64,000 nt of DNA from JAVVSK01 sp036654235 (GTDB taxonomy: Bacteria > Bacillota > Clostridia > Christensenellales > CAG-138): assembly GCA_036654235.1 (NCBI GenBank), contig JAVVSK010000003.1:1-64000 (forward strand), written 5' to 3'. Positions 26,345 through 33,599 of the stretch are shown here, piece by piece. A model generated the notes under the pieces. The model was not told where the DNA came from. It made no database searches and saw only the letters and a program-made list of their open reading frames with translations. The translations under genes were made by a program, and so were the position numbers. Position 1 is the stretch's first letter; the number at the start of each line of letters is the position of its first letter.

Positions 26345-27133
26345 TCAGTTCATTCCGCGCCTGAGCATCTCATTAACGACGAACGTCGCAACGTCTCCCG
26401 CATATTTTTGCGGACCAAACCCAGCGTCAAACCCAAGCTCTTTCGCTAACTCATGCGTTATTCTCGCGCCACCGCAAACGACAACGAAGCGCGACCTCAA
26501 CTCCTCCGCCTCTAAAAGCTCTATGAGTTCGGTCATGTTTTTTATATGAACATCTTTTTGCGTAACCGTTTGTGAAACCAAAAGTACGTCCGCATTAAGC
26601 TCGACGGCTTTCTTGATAAACTCATCGTTCGGGAGCTGCGCTCCGAGGTTGATAGCGTCAATCATTTCATACCGTTCAAGACCATAGTGACCCGCAAAGC
26701 CCTTTCGGTTCATTATAGCGTCTATACCTACCGTATGCGCATCCGACCCCGTCGATGCTCCAACCATAACGATCTTTCGCCCGAAGTTTTCTCTGATAAA
26801 GTCATTAATCTGATCCATATCCATGACTTCTTCTTCGACAGCCTGAACGTGAATATCGTTATAATTCACCGAATGTATACATGAGCCATATACTATGTAA
26901 TATGTAAACTCGGCATCAAGACTTTGCGAATGAGCAACGTTAGGTTCAACGAGACCCATCTTTTTTGCAATAATGCGCGCCGCCTCCCGACCCTTATCAT
27001 CGTCCTTAATAGGTAGCGTGAATGAAAGCTGAACTTTTCCATCGTTCATCGTATCGCCGTACGCTTTAAGATTATCTAAGTCAAGATTTTTATCGAAATC
27101 CTGTTTACTAGTGTTGTATAAACCCGAACTCAT
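26345..27133 (-). CDS. kamE: Lysine 5,6-aminomutase beta subunit KamE
   Basis: KamE binds adenosylcobalamin and, through a lysine, PLP; with KamD it shifts the terminal amino group of beta-lysine to give 3,5-diaminohexanoate. The 262-aa protein has the N-terminal dimer region, the segment YYIVYGSCIHSVNYNDIHV that carries the family's PLP-site region, then the Rossmann-like B12 domain with GSDAHTVGIDAI (D-x-H-x-x-G cobalamin motif), VLLVSQTVTQKDVHIKNM and VVCGGARI. It overlaps kamD by 4 nt and ends the operon. Confidence 0.95.
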   Translation of the reverse strand: MSSGLYNTSKQDFDKNLDLDNLKAYGDTMNDGKVQLSFTLPIKDDDKGREAARIIAKKMGLVEPNVAHSQSLDAEFTYYIVYGSCIHSVNYNDIHVQAVEEEVMDMDQINDFIRENFGRKIVMVGASTGSDAHTVGIDAIMNRKGFAGHYGLERYEMIDAINLGAQLPNDEFIKKAVELNADVLLVSQTVTQKDVHIKNMTELIELLEAEELRSRFVVVCGGARITHELAKELGFDAGFGPQKYAGDVATFVVNEMLRRGMN

Positions 27134-28683
27134 CCCAGCTCCTCCTTCATGCGTTCTATAAACGGATTAAAATACGACTCGTCCTTCATGGCAACCCCGT
27201 TTAAGCCTTTTCCGGCATCACGGCCGCGCTTTATATCGGCAAAAATACCCTTTTCCAGCGTCGAGAATAGACCTATGTTTTTGATTTCCTCTAAAAGATC
27301 AGAAGCCTTATTTAAAACCTCATCAGCACGAGTCTCCATTATGCCGTCCTTTTTAAATGTTATCTCGTTTCCGAAGTCCTTCATAGTTCTGAATATATAT
27401 TGTGCGTTTTCGATAGCAAGAGCGCGGTCGCTCATAAAGGGAGTATGTATAGCCTCGGTCAGCATCCCAAGAAGGTGCAGTTTTTGATTCGTCATAACCG
27501 TTACCATATTGAACAGCGCATCCTGTACATGTCCCCTAAAAATATTGCCTGTCATAAATTTCGTTGGAGGCATATATTTTAATGGCGCTTTCGGGAATAT
27601 TTCGCGCGCCATCTCAGCTTGCGCCAGTTCAAAGAGAAAGCCGTTTTCAACGTCCGGTGATATTTCAAAGGCATGACCCAATCCCATTTGCTCTTCGGGA
27701 AGACCAGCTAAAACTGCGAATTGTTCGTTTAAAAACTGAGATGCGAGTACAGTATGCGCTTCCTCAACCGCATCCGCCGTCGTAAGATAATTATCTTCAC
27801 CCGTATTTATTATAACCCCCGCATATGCATTTATAACGCGCGAAAAATTCTGATCCACGAGAGTCCTTTGCATATTTATATCACGAAACAATATCCCGTA
27901 AAGCGCGTCGTTCAACATAACGTCGAGCCTTTCAAGCGCGCCCATCGCTGCAATCTCCGGCATGCAAAGTCCGGAACAATAGTTGCAAAGGCGAATATAC
28001 CGTTTGCATTCTATACCGACCTCATCTAGTGCCTTGCGCATTAGGCGGAAGTTCTCCTGCGTCGCATACGTCCCTCCAAAGCCCTCGGTAGTCGCTCCGT
28101 AGGGAACATAATCAAGAAGACTTTGTCCGGTCGTCCTTATAACAGCAATTATGTCCGCACCCTGTTTCGCCGCCGCCCTCGCCTGAGTTATATCCTCATA
28201 TATATTTCCCGTCGCAACTATAACGTAAATATAGGGGCCATCTTTGTCTCCAAACTCGTTTAAAAAATTGTCTCTCGTTTTTACGTTGTTCCTTATACGT
28301 TTCAGCGTCGCCGAAACGATTTGAGATATAGCTTCGCGTATCTCGGAAACGGGATGCCGCGGAAGTTCTGCCATATTTAGAATTCCCCGGTCTATTCCCT
28401 CCGCTATTTCTTGTGGCGTTTTTTTCGTTTCAATTATGGCGTTTCCTATAGCATAGCTCGCGCCAACGCTCAACATATTTACCGCCATGAGGTGATCCGC
28501 TACGACGTTTGGAAGAGGTATGCCAAGTTCATTAATGCCATCTATATTGAGAAGTCTGCACACTGTACGCTCAACAGCTACCGTCGTATGCAGATCAATA
28601 AATCCCTGCGTTTCCTCGGCGACCATTCTTGCGCTTTCGCGCGCCTTATTCACTGTATTCAGATTTAAATTTAGTTTGCTCAT
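27130..28683 (-). CDS. kamD: Lysine 5,6-aminomutase alpha subunit KamD
   Basis: KamD forms the TIM-barrel catalytic subunit that binds PLP and substrate. The 517-aa product matches the family in length and in segments such as RPHPVSEIREAISQ-like PRHPVSEIREAIS, TGNIYEDITQARAAAKQGAD, IIAVIRTTGQSLLDYVPYG, TEGFGGTYATQENFRLMRKA and YCSGLCMPEIA. It starts at an ATG preceded by AAAGGAGC and overlaps kamE. A 117-nt gap with a long-range inverted repeat separates it from kamA. Confidence 0.95.
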   Translation of the reverse strand: MSKLNLNLNTVNKARESARMVAEETQGFIDLHTTVAVERTVCRLLNIDGINELGIPLPNVVADHLMAVNMLSVGASYAIGNAIIETKKTPQEIAEGIDRGILNMAELPRHPVSEIREAISQIVSATLKRIRNNVKTRDNFLNEFGDKDGPYIYVIVATGNIYEDITQARAAAKQGADIIAVIRTTGQSLLDYVPYGATTEGFGGTYATQENFRLMRKALDEVGIECKRYIRLCNYCSGLCMPEIAAMGALERLDVMLNDALYGILFRDINMQRTLVDQNFSRVINAYAGVIINTGEDNYLTTADAVEEAHTVLASQFLNEQFAVLAGLPEEQMGLGHAFEISPDVENGFLFELAQAEMAREIFPKAPLKYMPPTKFMTGNIFRGHVQDALFNMVTVMTNQKLHLLGMLTEAIHTPFMSDRALAIENAQYIFRTMKDFGNEITFKKDGIMETRADEVLNKASDLLEEIKNIGLFSTLEKGIFADIKRGRDAGKGLNGVAMKDESYFNPFIERMKEELG

Positions 28684-28715
28684 CTTGCTCCTTTCATGGT
28701 GATAAATACGGCATA

Positions 28716-28783
28716 TTACCCGATAAAAAATTTATTCTATTTTTCTAAAGCTTTCGTAATAAAATGAATATAATATCGGGTAA
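28716..28783 (-). repeat. 10-bp inverted repeat between kamA and kamD
   Basis: TTACCCGATA (28716-28725) and TATCGGGTAA (28774-28783) are perfect inverted copies 48 nt apart in the kamA-kamD spacer. The intervening sequence is AT-rich. They could be two half-sites of a looping regulator or a long-loop hairpin. No T run follows on the minus strand, so a terminator is unlikely. Confidence 0.55.
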
Positions 28784-28800
28784 GCGCCTTGTATATTTAT

Positions 28801-30039
28801 TTAATCTCTATGCGTCCTCTCGGCACGCTTTAAGCCATTAGGCTCAAGCGACATTCCCTGACCGTTTAAAAGACCCGCAACACCTATAAGCTCCGCATTC
28901 TTTTTACCCGTACATACCTCGCACTGACATGTTTCATGGTACGTTTCCGGCTCCGTATAGGTAGTTATAACGCCCTCAAAGTTTCTTAGGATAACTTTCC
29001 TAGAACCCTGCGAAATAACATAATTCGGCATAACGGGAGTTTTCCCGCCGCCACCCGGAGCGTCTACTACGAAGGTAGGTATTGCGTAACCTGACGTATG
29101 TCCGCGAAGCCCCTCTATTATCTCAATTCCCTTTGCAACGGGTGTTCTAAAATGTTCGAGACCCATCGAAAGGTCGCATTGATATATATAATACGGACGA
29201 ACGCGAATTTTAACGAGTCCCTGAACCAACTTTTTCATAACATGGACGCAATCGTTTATCCCCGCAAGCAAAACACTCTGATTCCCTAGGGGTATACCGG
29301 CATCCGCAAGTCTCGCGCAAGCTTCCGCGCTTTCTTTTGTTATTTCGTTCGGATGGTTAAAATGCGTATTAAGCCAAATCGGATGATATTTTTTTAGCAT
29401 AGCGCAGAGTTCCGGAGTTATACGCTGAGGCATCACAACCGGGGTTCTGCTCCCTATCCTTATTATTTCAACATGTTCTATCTCGCGAAGTTTTTTAATT
29501 ATATATTCAATTCTATCGTCCGAAAGCATAAGCGCGTCTCCGCCGCTTAAAAGTACGTCACGCACTTCCTCATGGTTTCTTATATATTCAATACAAGCAT
29601 CTATACGCGTCGTTGGAACGGCTGAATCCGTTTGTCCCGCGAAACGCCTGCGCGTACAATGCCTACAATACATTGAGCATTGGTCTGTTATAAGAAACAA
29701 TACTCTATCGGGGTATCTATGTGTAAGTCCCTTTACTGGTGAATCAGTATCCTCATGCAAAGGATCTAGCAAATCCGCCTCGCTTTTTATAAGCTCATGC
29801 GCAGATGGAATAGCCTGTTTTCTTACAGGATCATATGGATCGTCTAAATTTATAAGCGAAAGATAATAAGGCGTTATTGCCATTCTAAGCGTCCCCAAGC
29901 ACTGTTTAACGCCCTCCTCCTCGTCTGGAGTAAGTGTTATATATTTTTTTAGATCCTCAAGCGTCTCTATGCGGTTTCTTACCTGCCAATGCCAATCGTT
30001 CCAGTTTTCTTGCGGAACGTTTTTAAATATGTCATTCAT
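28801..30039 (-). CDS. kamA: Lysine 2,3-aminomutase KamA
   Basis: KamA is the radical-SAM, PLP-dependent enzyme that converts L-lysine to L-beta-lysine, the first fermentation step. The 412-aa protein has the iron-sulfur motif CSMYCRHC followed by TRRRFAG, the barrel segment VLLSGGDALMLSD, QSVLLAGINDC, and the PLP lysine in DAPGGGGKTPVMPNY; a C-terminal CQCEVC pair fits zinc ligands. ATG 30039 is preferred to an in-frame TTG at 30057, because GGAGG overlaps that TTG and is correctly spaced from the ATG. Confidence 0.96.
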   Translation of the reverse strand: MNDIFKNVPQENWNDWHWQVRNRIETLEDLKKYITLTPDEEEGVKQCLGTLRMAITPYYLSLINLDDPYDPVRKQAIPSAHELIKSEADLLDPLHEDTDSPVKGLTHRYPDRVLFLITDQCSMYCRHCTRRRFAGQTDSAVPTTRIDACIEYIRNHEEVRDVLLSGGDALMLSDDRIEYIIKKLREIEHVEIIRIGSRTPVVMPQRITPELCAMLKKYHPIWLNTHFNHPNEITKESAEACARLADAGIPLGNQSVLLAGINDCVHVMKKLVQGLVKIRVRPYYIYQCDLSMGLEHFRTPVAKGIEIIEGLRGHTSGYAIPTFVVDAPGGGGKTPVMPNYVISQGSRKVILRNFEGVITTYTEPETYHETCQCEVCTGKKNAELIGVAGLLNGQGMSLEPNGLKRAERTHRD

Positions 30040-30198
30040 TTTTGATATGCCCTCCAAAAGTCAATAAGAAATCAAAATCAGCCTTGAGGGCAAAATCGAC
30101 CGCCGCCTGAAGGGCAACGGACAAAAACCGTGCTATCGGTACGCCCTTGACAAAATTTTGAATGCTACGTTTAAAACATTATCTCGTAGATCCTAATC

Positions 30199-30240
30199 GG
30201 TCTTTTCGCTTCCGAAGCCAATCCCAAAAGCGAAAAGACC
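30199..30240 (-). repeat. 13-bp hairpin in the 236-nt kdd-kamA spacer
   Basis: GGTCTTTTCGCTT (30199-30211) and AAGCGAAAAGACC (30228-30240) form a perfect 13-bp stem with a 16-nt loop between kdd and kamA on the minus strand. No T run follows, so it is not a standard terminator; mRNA processing or 3'-end stabilisation is possible. The rest of the spacer (30040-30275) has a start-less open frame near 30060-30165 but no supported gene. Confidence 0.6.
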
Positions 30241-30275
30241 AATTTAAATCAATTTACTTATGATCCATATTGATA

Positions 30276-31316
30276 TTAAACGTAAATCGTGTTAAAAAGT
30301 GTTCGTATTTTATCGCTCTCGCGAAGCTCCTCAAGAGTTATATCCGCATGATCCTTAGTATAACCGTTTCCGATTATCATCGTAACGTCTTTTCCAACAC
30401 CCTCAGCACCGAGAGCCGCCTTTGTAAAGCTCGTCGCCATTGAGAAAAAATATACCGTACCACCGTCGCGAACAGGAAGTATGCAGCTCATTTCGGTGTT
30501 ATCAATATTTACGCAAGATATCGAAATATCGTATTCTTTCCCGTTGTTAGCTTCAAGCGCCTTTTCAAGTACATTTACCGGCTCAGTTGCGGAAACCACT
30601 ATGCATTTATGGCAAATGCCGAGATCAAGGAGTCCCTTTACCTGTTTTTCATTTCGAACCAGAGCAACGACGTTTCCCGTCGGTCCAACGCGCTTTTTCG
30701 CTTCATAGCAGCAAAGAACGCCGCTCTTTCCATTTGCGCCAAGAACCAGTACGCTGTCGCCCGGCTTAACGAGCTTCGCGGTTTGGGCGGGAGCACCCGC
30801 AACATCTAGAGCCGCGAGAGCTAAAGCATGGGTCATGTCATCCGGAAGCTTCGCATAGATTCCGCTCTCAAATAAAATTGCCTTGCCCGTAATATCGACG
30901 CGGTCAATATCCATATGAACGTCGTTTATCGACTCAATTTTAAGCGGAGTTAGCGAAAGAGAAACGAGAGAAGCTATCGTATCCCCTACCTTTAGATCGC
31001 GATCCTTTAGGTCTGAACCTATATGAGCTATCTTACCTATAAACATTCCACCGCTCCCCGTTACCGGGTTTTGCATCTTGCCGCGCTCGTTTACTATGCT
31101 CATTATCATGGCCTTTATTTTTTCCACATCTTTATCACAGGCCTTTTCGATCTGAGTAAACGACGCACTATCTATATTGAGCGATATAACGTCGCAGATT
31201 ATCTCGTTCGAATACATCTTGCTCATATCGTTGTCTATTTTTTTTGCCGCCTGAGTAAGAACGCCCTGAGGCTCTAAAACCCTATGAACTCCGTACTTAT
31301 TACCTTTAATTTCCAT
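30276..31316 (-). CDS. kdd: L-erythro-3,5-diaminohexanoate dehydrogenase Kdd
   Basis: Kdd oxidatively deaminates 3,5-diaminohexanoate to 3-keto-5-aminohexanoate using NAD+. The 346-aa product begins MEIKGNKYGVHRVLEPQGVL, characteristic of the family, and has a dinucleotide-binding region VLVLGANGKSGVLCCYEAKK with alcohol-dehydrogenase-like order. It lies between kce and kamA. Kdd is diagnostic for the lysine fermentation pathway. Confidence 0.94.
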   Translation of the reverse strand: MEIKGNKYGVHRVLEPQGVLTQAAKKIDNDMSKMYSNEIICDVISLNIDSASFTQIEKACDKDVEKIKAMIMSIVNERGKMQNPVTGSGGMFIGKIAHIGSDLKDRDLKVGDTIASLVSLSLTPLKIESINDVHMDIDRVDITGKAILFESGIYAKLPDDMTHALALAALDVAGAPAQTAKLVKPGDSVLVLGANGKSGVLCCYEAKKRVGPTGNVVALVRNEKQVKGLLDLGICHKCIVVSATEPVNVLEKALEANNGKEYDISISCVNIDNTEMSCILPVRDGGTVYFFSMATSFTKAALGAEGVGKDVTMIIGNGYTKDHADITLEELRESDKIRTLFNTIYV

Positions 31317-31341
31317 ACTTAATTACCTCCAAATTTTTATA

Positions 31342-32166
31342 TTAATTGTTTTTTAAACCTAAAATTTCGCGCGCCTCATTTGTCGAAGCAATATTACGCC
31401 CGAGTTCTCCCGCTATGCGAACTACTTTTTCAACCAATTCGCCATTACTCCTCGCCACTACACCTTTTTTAATATAGACGTTGTCCTCAAAGCCAACGCG
31501 CGCATGACCGCCCAACATAATAGAGGCCGTTACCATCGGAAACTCGAACCTACCGACACCACTCGTCGTAAAAGTAGAACCCGCGGGTATACTTCCCGCC
31601 ATGAAAACGAGATCGCGTAAGTCGCCGGATATTCCTCCGTTTACACCCATAACAAAGTTAAAATGCATAGGCGATTTTATATATCCCTTTTTATTCAGGC
31701 GAATCGCCATATCTATCATACCCTTATCAAAAACCTCTATTTCGGGTTTTATACCCCTAGCGTTCATCTTCTCGGCAAAATCTTTTATCGTATTTTCGGT
31801 ATTGATAAATATATCGTCTCCGCCAAAGTTGCAAGTTCCGCAGTCTAATGTCGCCATCTCAGGGTTAAGGGTTATTGGAGCAAGCCTCTCGTCGTTGCTC
31901 ATTCCGACAGCACCGCCCGTACTCGGCTGAATTATGACTCCGGGGCACTTCGCCCTTATCGCGTCAAAGCACTCTTTAAAACGACCCGCATCCTGTGTCG
32001 GCGTTCCGTCGTCAAGGCGAACATGAAGGTGGATTACTGAAGCTCCGGCGTTGTAAGCCTTATAGGCCTCCTCCGCTATTTCGCTAACGGTATACGGAAC
32101 CGCGGGATTATGTTCCTTCGTTACCTCAGCACCACAAATACATGCTGTTATTATCAGCTTTTCCAT
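31342..32166 (-). CDS. kce: 3-keto-5-aminohexanoate cleavage enzyme Kce
   Basis: Kce, the founding BKACE-family enzyme, condenses 3-keto-5-aminohexanoate with acetyl-CoA and releases acetoacetate and 3-aminobutyryl-CoA. The 274-aa TIM barrel shows the zinc-ligand HLHVR segment in SVIHLHVRLDDGTP, IQPSTGGAVGMSNDERL, EIEVFDKGMI, FVMGVNGGISGD and a late GHARVGFEDN. A GGGGAGCGC ribosome site precedes it, and it starts 2 nt after kal. Confidence 0.95.
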   Translation of the reverse strand: MEKLIITACICGAEVTKEHNPAVPYTVSEIAEEAYKAYNAGASVIHLHVRLDDGTPTQDAGRFKECFDAIRAKCPGVIIQPSTGGAVGMSNDERLAPITLNPEMATLDCGTCNFGGDDIFINTENTIKDFAEKMNARGIKPEIEVFDKGMIDMAIRLNKKGYIKSPMHFNFVMGVNGGISGDLRDLVFMAGSIPAGSTFTTSGVGRFEFPMVTASIMLGGHARVGFEDNVYIKKGVVARSNGELVEKVVRIAGELGRNIASTNEAREILGLKNN

Positions 32167-32167
32167 A

Positions 32168-32554
32168 TTAGCGCGCTCCCCTTTGCTTATCCTTAGGAAC
32201 TACGCAAGTTCCGCTGGCTTTGCAAACAACTATCGGCTGCTCAAGTATATCACAGGCAGAATCGTTTAGATCAATACGCGGAGCAATCACCTTTCGCGCT
32301 TCAAAGACCATCTTCCTTGACGTATTCCCGGCTGAAACGATCTCACCGGTCGCCTCAATAAAATCTCCGGCGAAAACGGGTGCCATAAACTCAACCATGT
32401 CGTACGCCTTGAAAAGTCCCTCGTCACCATCGTGCTGAATTAAAAGTTCCGTAGCCACATCACCAAAAAGCTGGAGCATCCTTGCTCCGTCTACAAGGTT
32501 TCCGCCATAATGCGCATCATGCGCGCTCATGCGAAGTCTGATTATAGATTTCAT
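32168..32554 (-). CDS. kal: 3-aminobutyryl-CoA ammonia-lyase Kal
   Basis: Kal removes ammonia from 3-aminobutyryl-CoA to give crotonyl-CoA. The 128-aa single hot-dog-fold protein begins MKSIIRLRMSAHDAHYGGNL and has ARMLQLFGDVATEL, MAPVFAGDFIEATGEIV and FEARKVIAP. ATG 32554 is chosen because GGAGGA lies 7 nt before it and the family starts here; the longer frame upstream runs through the riboswitch and terminator. It is the first gene of the lysine operon. Confidence 0.93.
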   Translation of the reverse strand: MKSIIRLRMSAHDAHYGGNLVDGARMLQLFGDVATELLIQHDGDEGLFKAYDMVEFMAPVFAGDFIEATGEIVSAGNTSRKMVFEARKVIAPRIDLNDSACDILEQPIVVCKASGTCVVPKDKQRGAR

Positions 32555-32643
32555 TAGTTTATCCTCCAAATTAAAATATTGCGTGGAAAACCCGAGAGAA
32601 TCGGGCATTAGAATTTCTCGCTGCTTTACCGTAAATTTATTGT

Positions 32644-32690
32644 AAAATAAAAAAGCGCAATCAATCCAAGCCAACTTGAACCGAAAGCGC
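32644..32690 (-). terminator. Riboswitch-controlled intrinsic terminator
   Basis: On the minus strand GCGCTTTCGGTTCAAG (32690-32675), loop TTGG, and CTTGGATTGATTGCGC (32670-32655) form a 16-bp stem with two U-U mismatches and some G-U pairs. It is followed by TTTTTTATTTT. Its first eight bases are the same bases that form the 3' strand of the aptamer's P1 helix, so the two structures exclude each other. It lies about 90 nt before kal. Confidence 0.8.
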
Positions 32691-32868
32691 ACCATCAAAA
32701 AAAGTGATGACAGTGACCGCGCACTGAGCGCAAGCCCCCAAATGACCGAGCGATGAAGAACACAATCATTTTCGGCAAAATAAGCATTCCCGTTGCGGCA
32801 AAAAAGTTCTTCCACTTTCCGGCTTTTAAAGCCATACCCGCACAGTACCTCAAATTTCGCGCCTCTTT
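32683..32868 (-). ncRNA. Lysine riboswitch, predicted ON type
   Basis: The minus-strand leader matches the lysine (L-box) aptamer: AGAGGCGCGAA with the following GGTA of the loop-E/GA-turn side, a P2 arm closed by TGCGG and CCGCA, the core TTGCCGAAAATG (complement of 32767-32778), AATGA/TCATT arms, and CACTGTCATCAC before the closing strand. P1 pairs AGAGGCGC (32866-32859) with GCGCTTTC (32690-32683). Because this closing strand also begins the terminator stem, lysine binding should block termination and switch kal and downstream genes ON. Confidence 0.82.
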
Positions 32869-32901
32869 TTAGTTTTCTTTATTCAGATTTTCCTCTTTAC
32901 A

Positions 32902-32930
32902 ATTATAATTTATTTTTTATTTTAAGTCAA
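32902..32930 (-). promoter_or_regulatory. Promoter of the lysine fermentation operon
   Basis: On the minus strand TTGACT (32930-32925), a 17-nt spacer and TATAAT (32907-32902) form a near-consensus sigma-A promoter about 35 nt upstream of the lysine aptamer. The leader before kal is therefore about 340 nt long. Confidence 0.8.
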
Positions 32931-32940
32931 GCGCATTTTT

Positions 32941-33520
32941 TAGGGTTCTGGCCCTGTAAATTGCCAATTTACTTGCCCAATATTTTTCTTGCCGGTAATA
33001 TATAATTTTTATCTTGCTTTTTTGCCGTTAATTGTTTTCAATCGTTCCCGTTCAAGAAGAGCGCAACCTTCTTTTCTATTCTATTTATACTCCGTTTATG
33101 ATTCAATATTAAAGATTGCCTTATTTTAAGTAGGAGTTAACAAGCCGTTCAAGGCATGCTGCAAAACTAAACAGGGGGGTACGTCTTTCAATCGTAGTAA
33201 TAATCTCATTTCCATCTTTGTATTCTTTTTTCAACTTCGTTCGTCATCATTCTGCTCTCGGCAAACTTACACCTTTTCAAGTTGCTGGTTTAAATATTGC
33301 CAAAAAATAAAAACACGGGGATTTGCTCGTAGCTTGAGGTAATTCTACGATTCATTGAGCTGTTTTTCGTTTTAACTTTACAGCGCCTATTTTTTGCTTG
33401 TTATTTAAAGTTTAACTGTTTATTTTATAGGGAATTCTTTTGTTTATATTAAGCGTTTAAAGTGATAATTTTATTTATATTTTAAACCTAAATTATCCAT
33501 ATTTTTATATAATTTTTCTC
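32941..33520. other. AT-rich spacer between divergent units
   Basis: This 580-nt stretch separates the lysine operon promoter from the dockerin-protein promoter. It is AT-rich. The only protein-like signal is a minus-strand fragment at 33121-33234 (reads EIITTIERRTPLFSFAACLE before a stop), without a good start or ribosome site. It may be a decayed gene end. I see no RNA gene or tRNA. Confidence 0.5.
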
Positions 33521-33549
33521 TTGCATGAGATGTCATTTTGTGTTATTCT
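33521..33549 (+). promoter_or_regulatory. Promoter of the dockerin-protein gene
   Basis: TTGCAT (33521-33526), a 17-nt spacer and TATTCT (33544-33549) lie 51 nt before the start at 33600. Confidence 0.5.
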
Positions 33550-33599
33550 TGAAGGGAAACATGAAAGATGTTTCTATTTTTATTGGAGGAACATATATT

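Noticed and set aside
32555..32815. N-terminal extension of kal
   Set aside because: The extra codons run through the riboswitch and terminator; the family start and GGAGGA site support ATG 32554.
33121..33234. Short minus-strand coding-like fragment
   Set aside because: About 37 codons with only a TTG start and no ribosome site; kept only as a possible relic in the spacer description.
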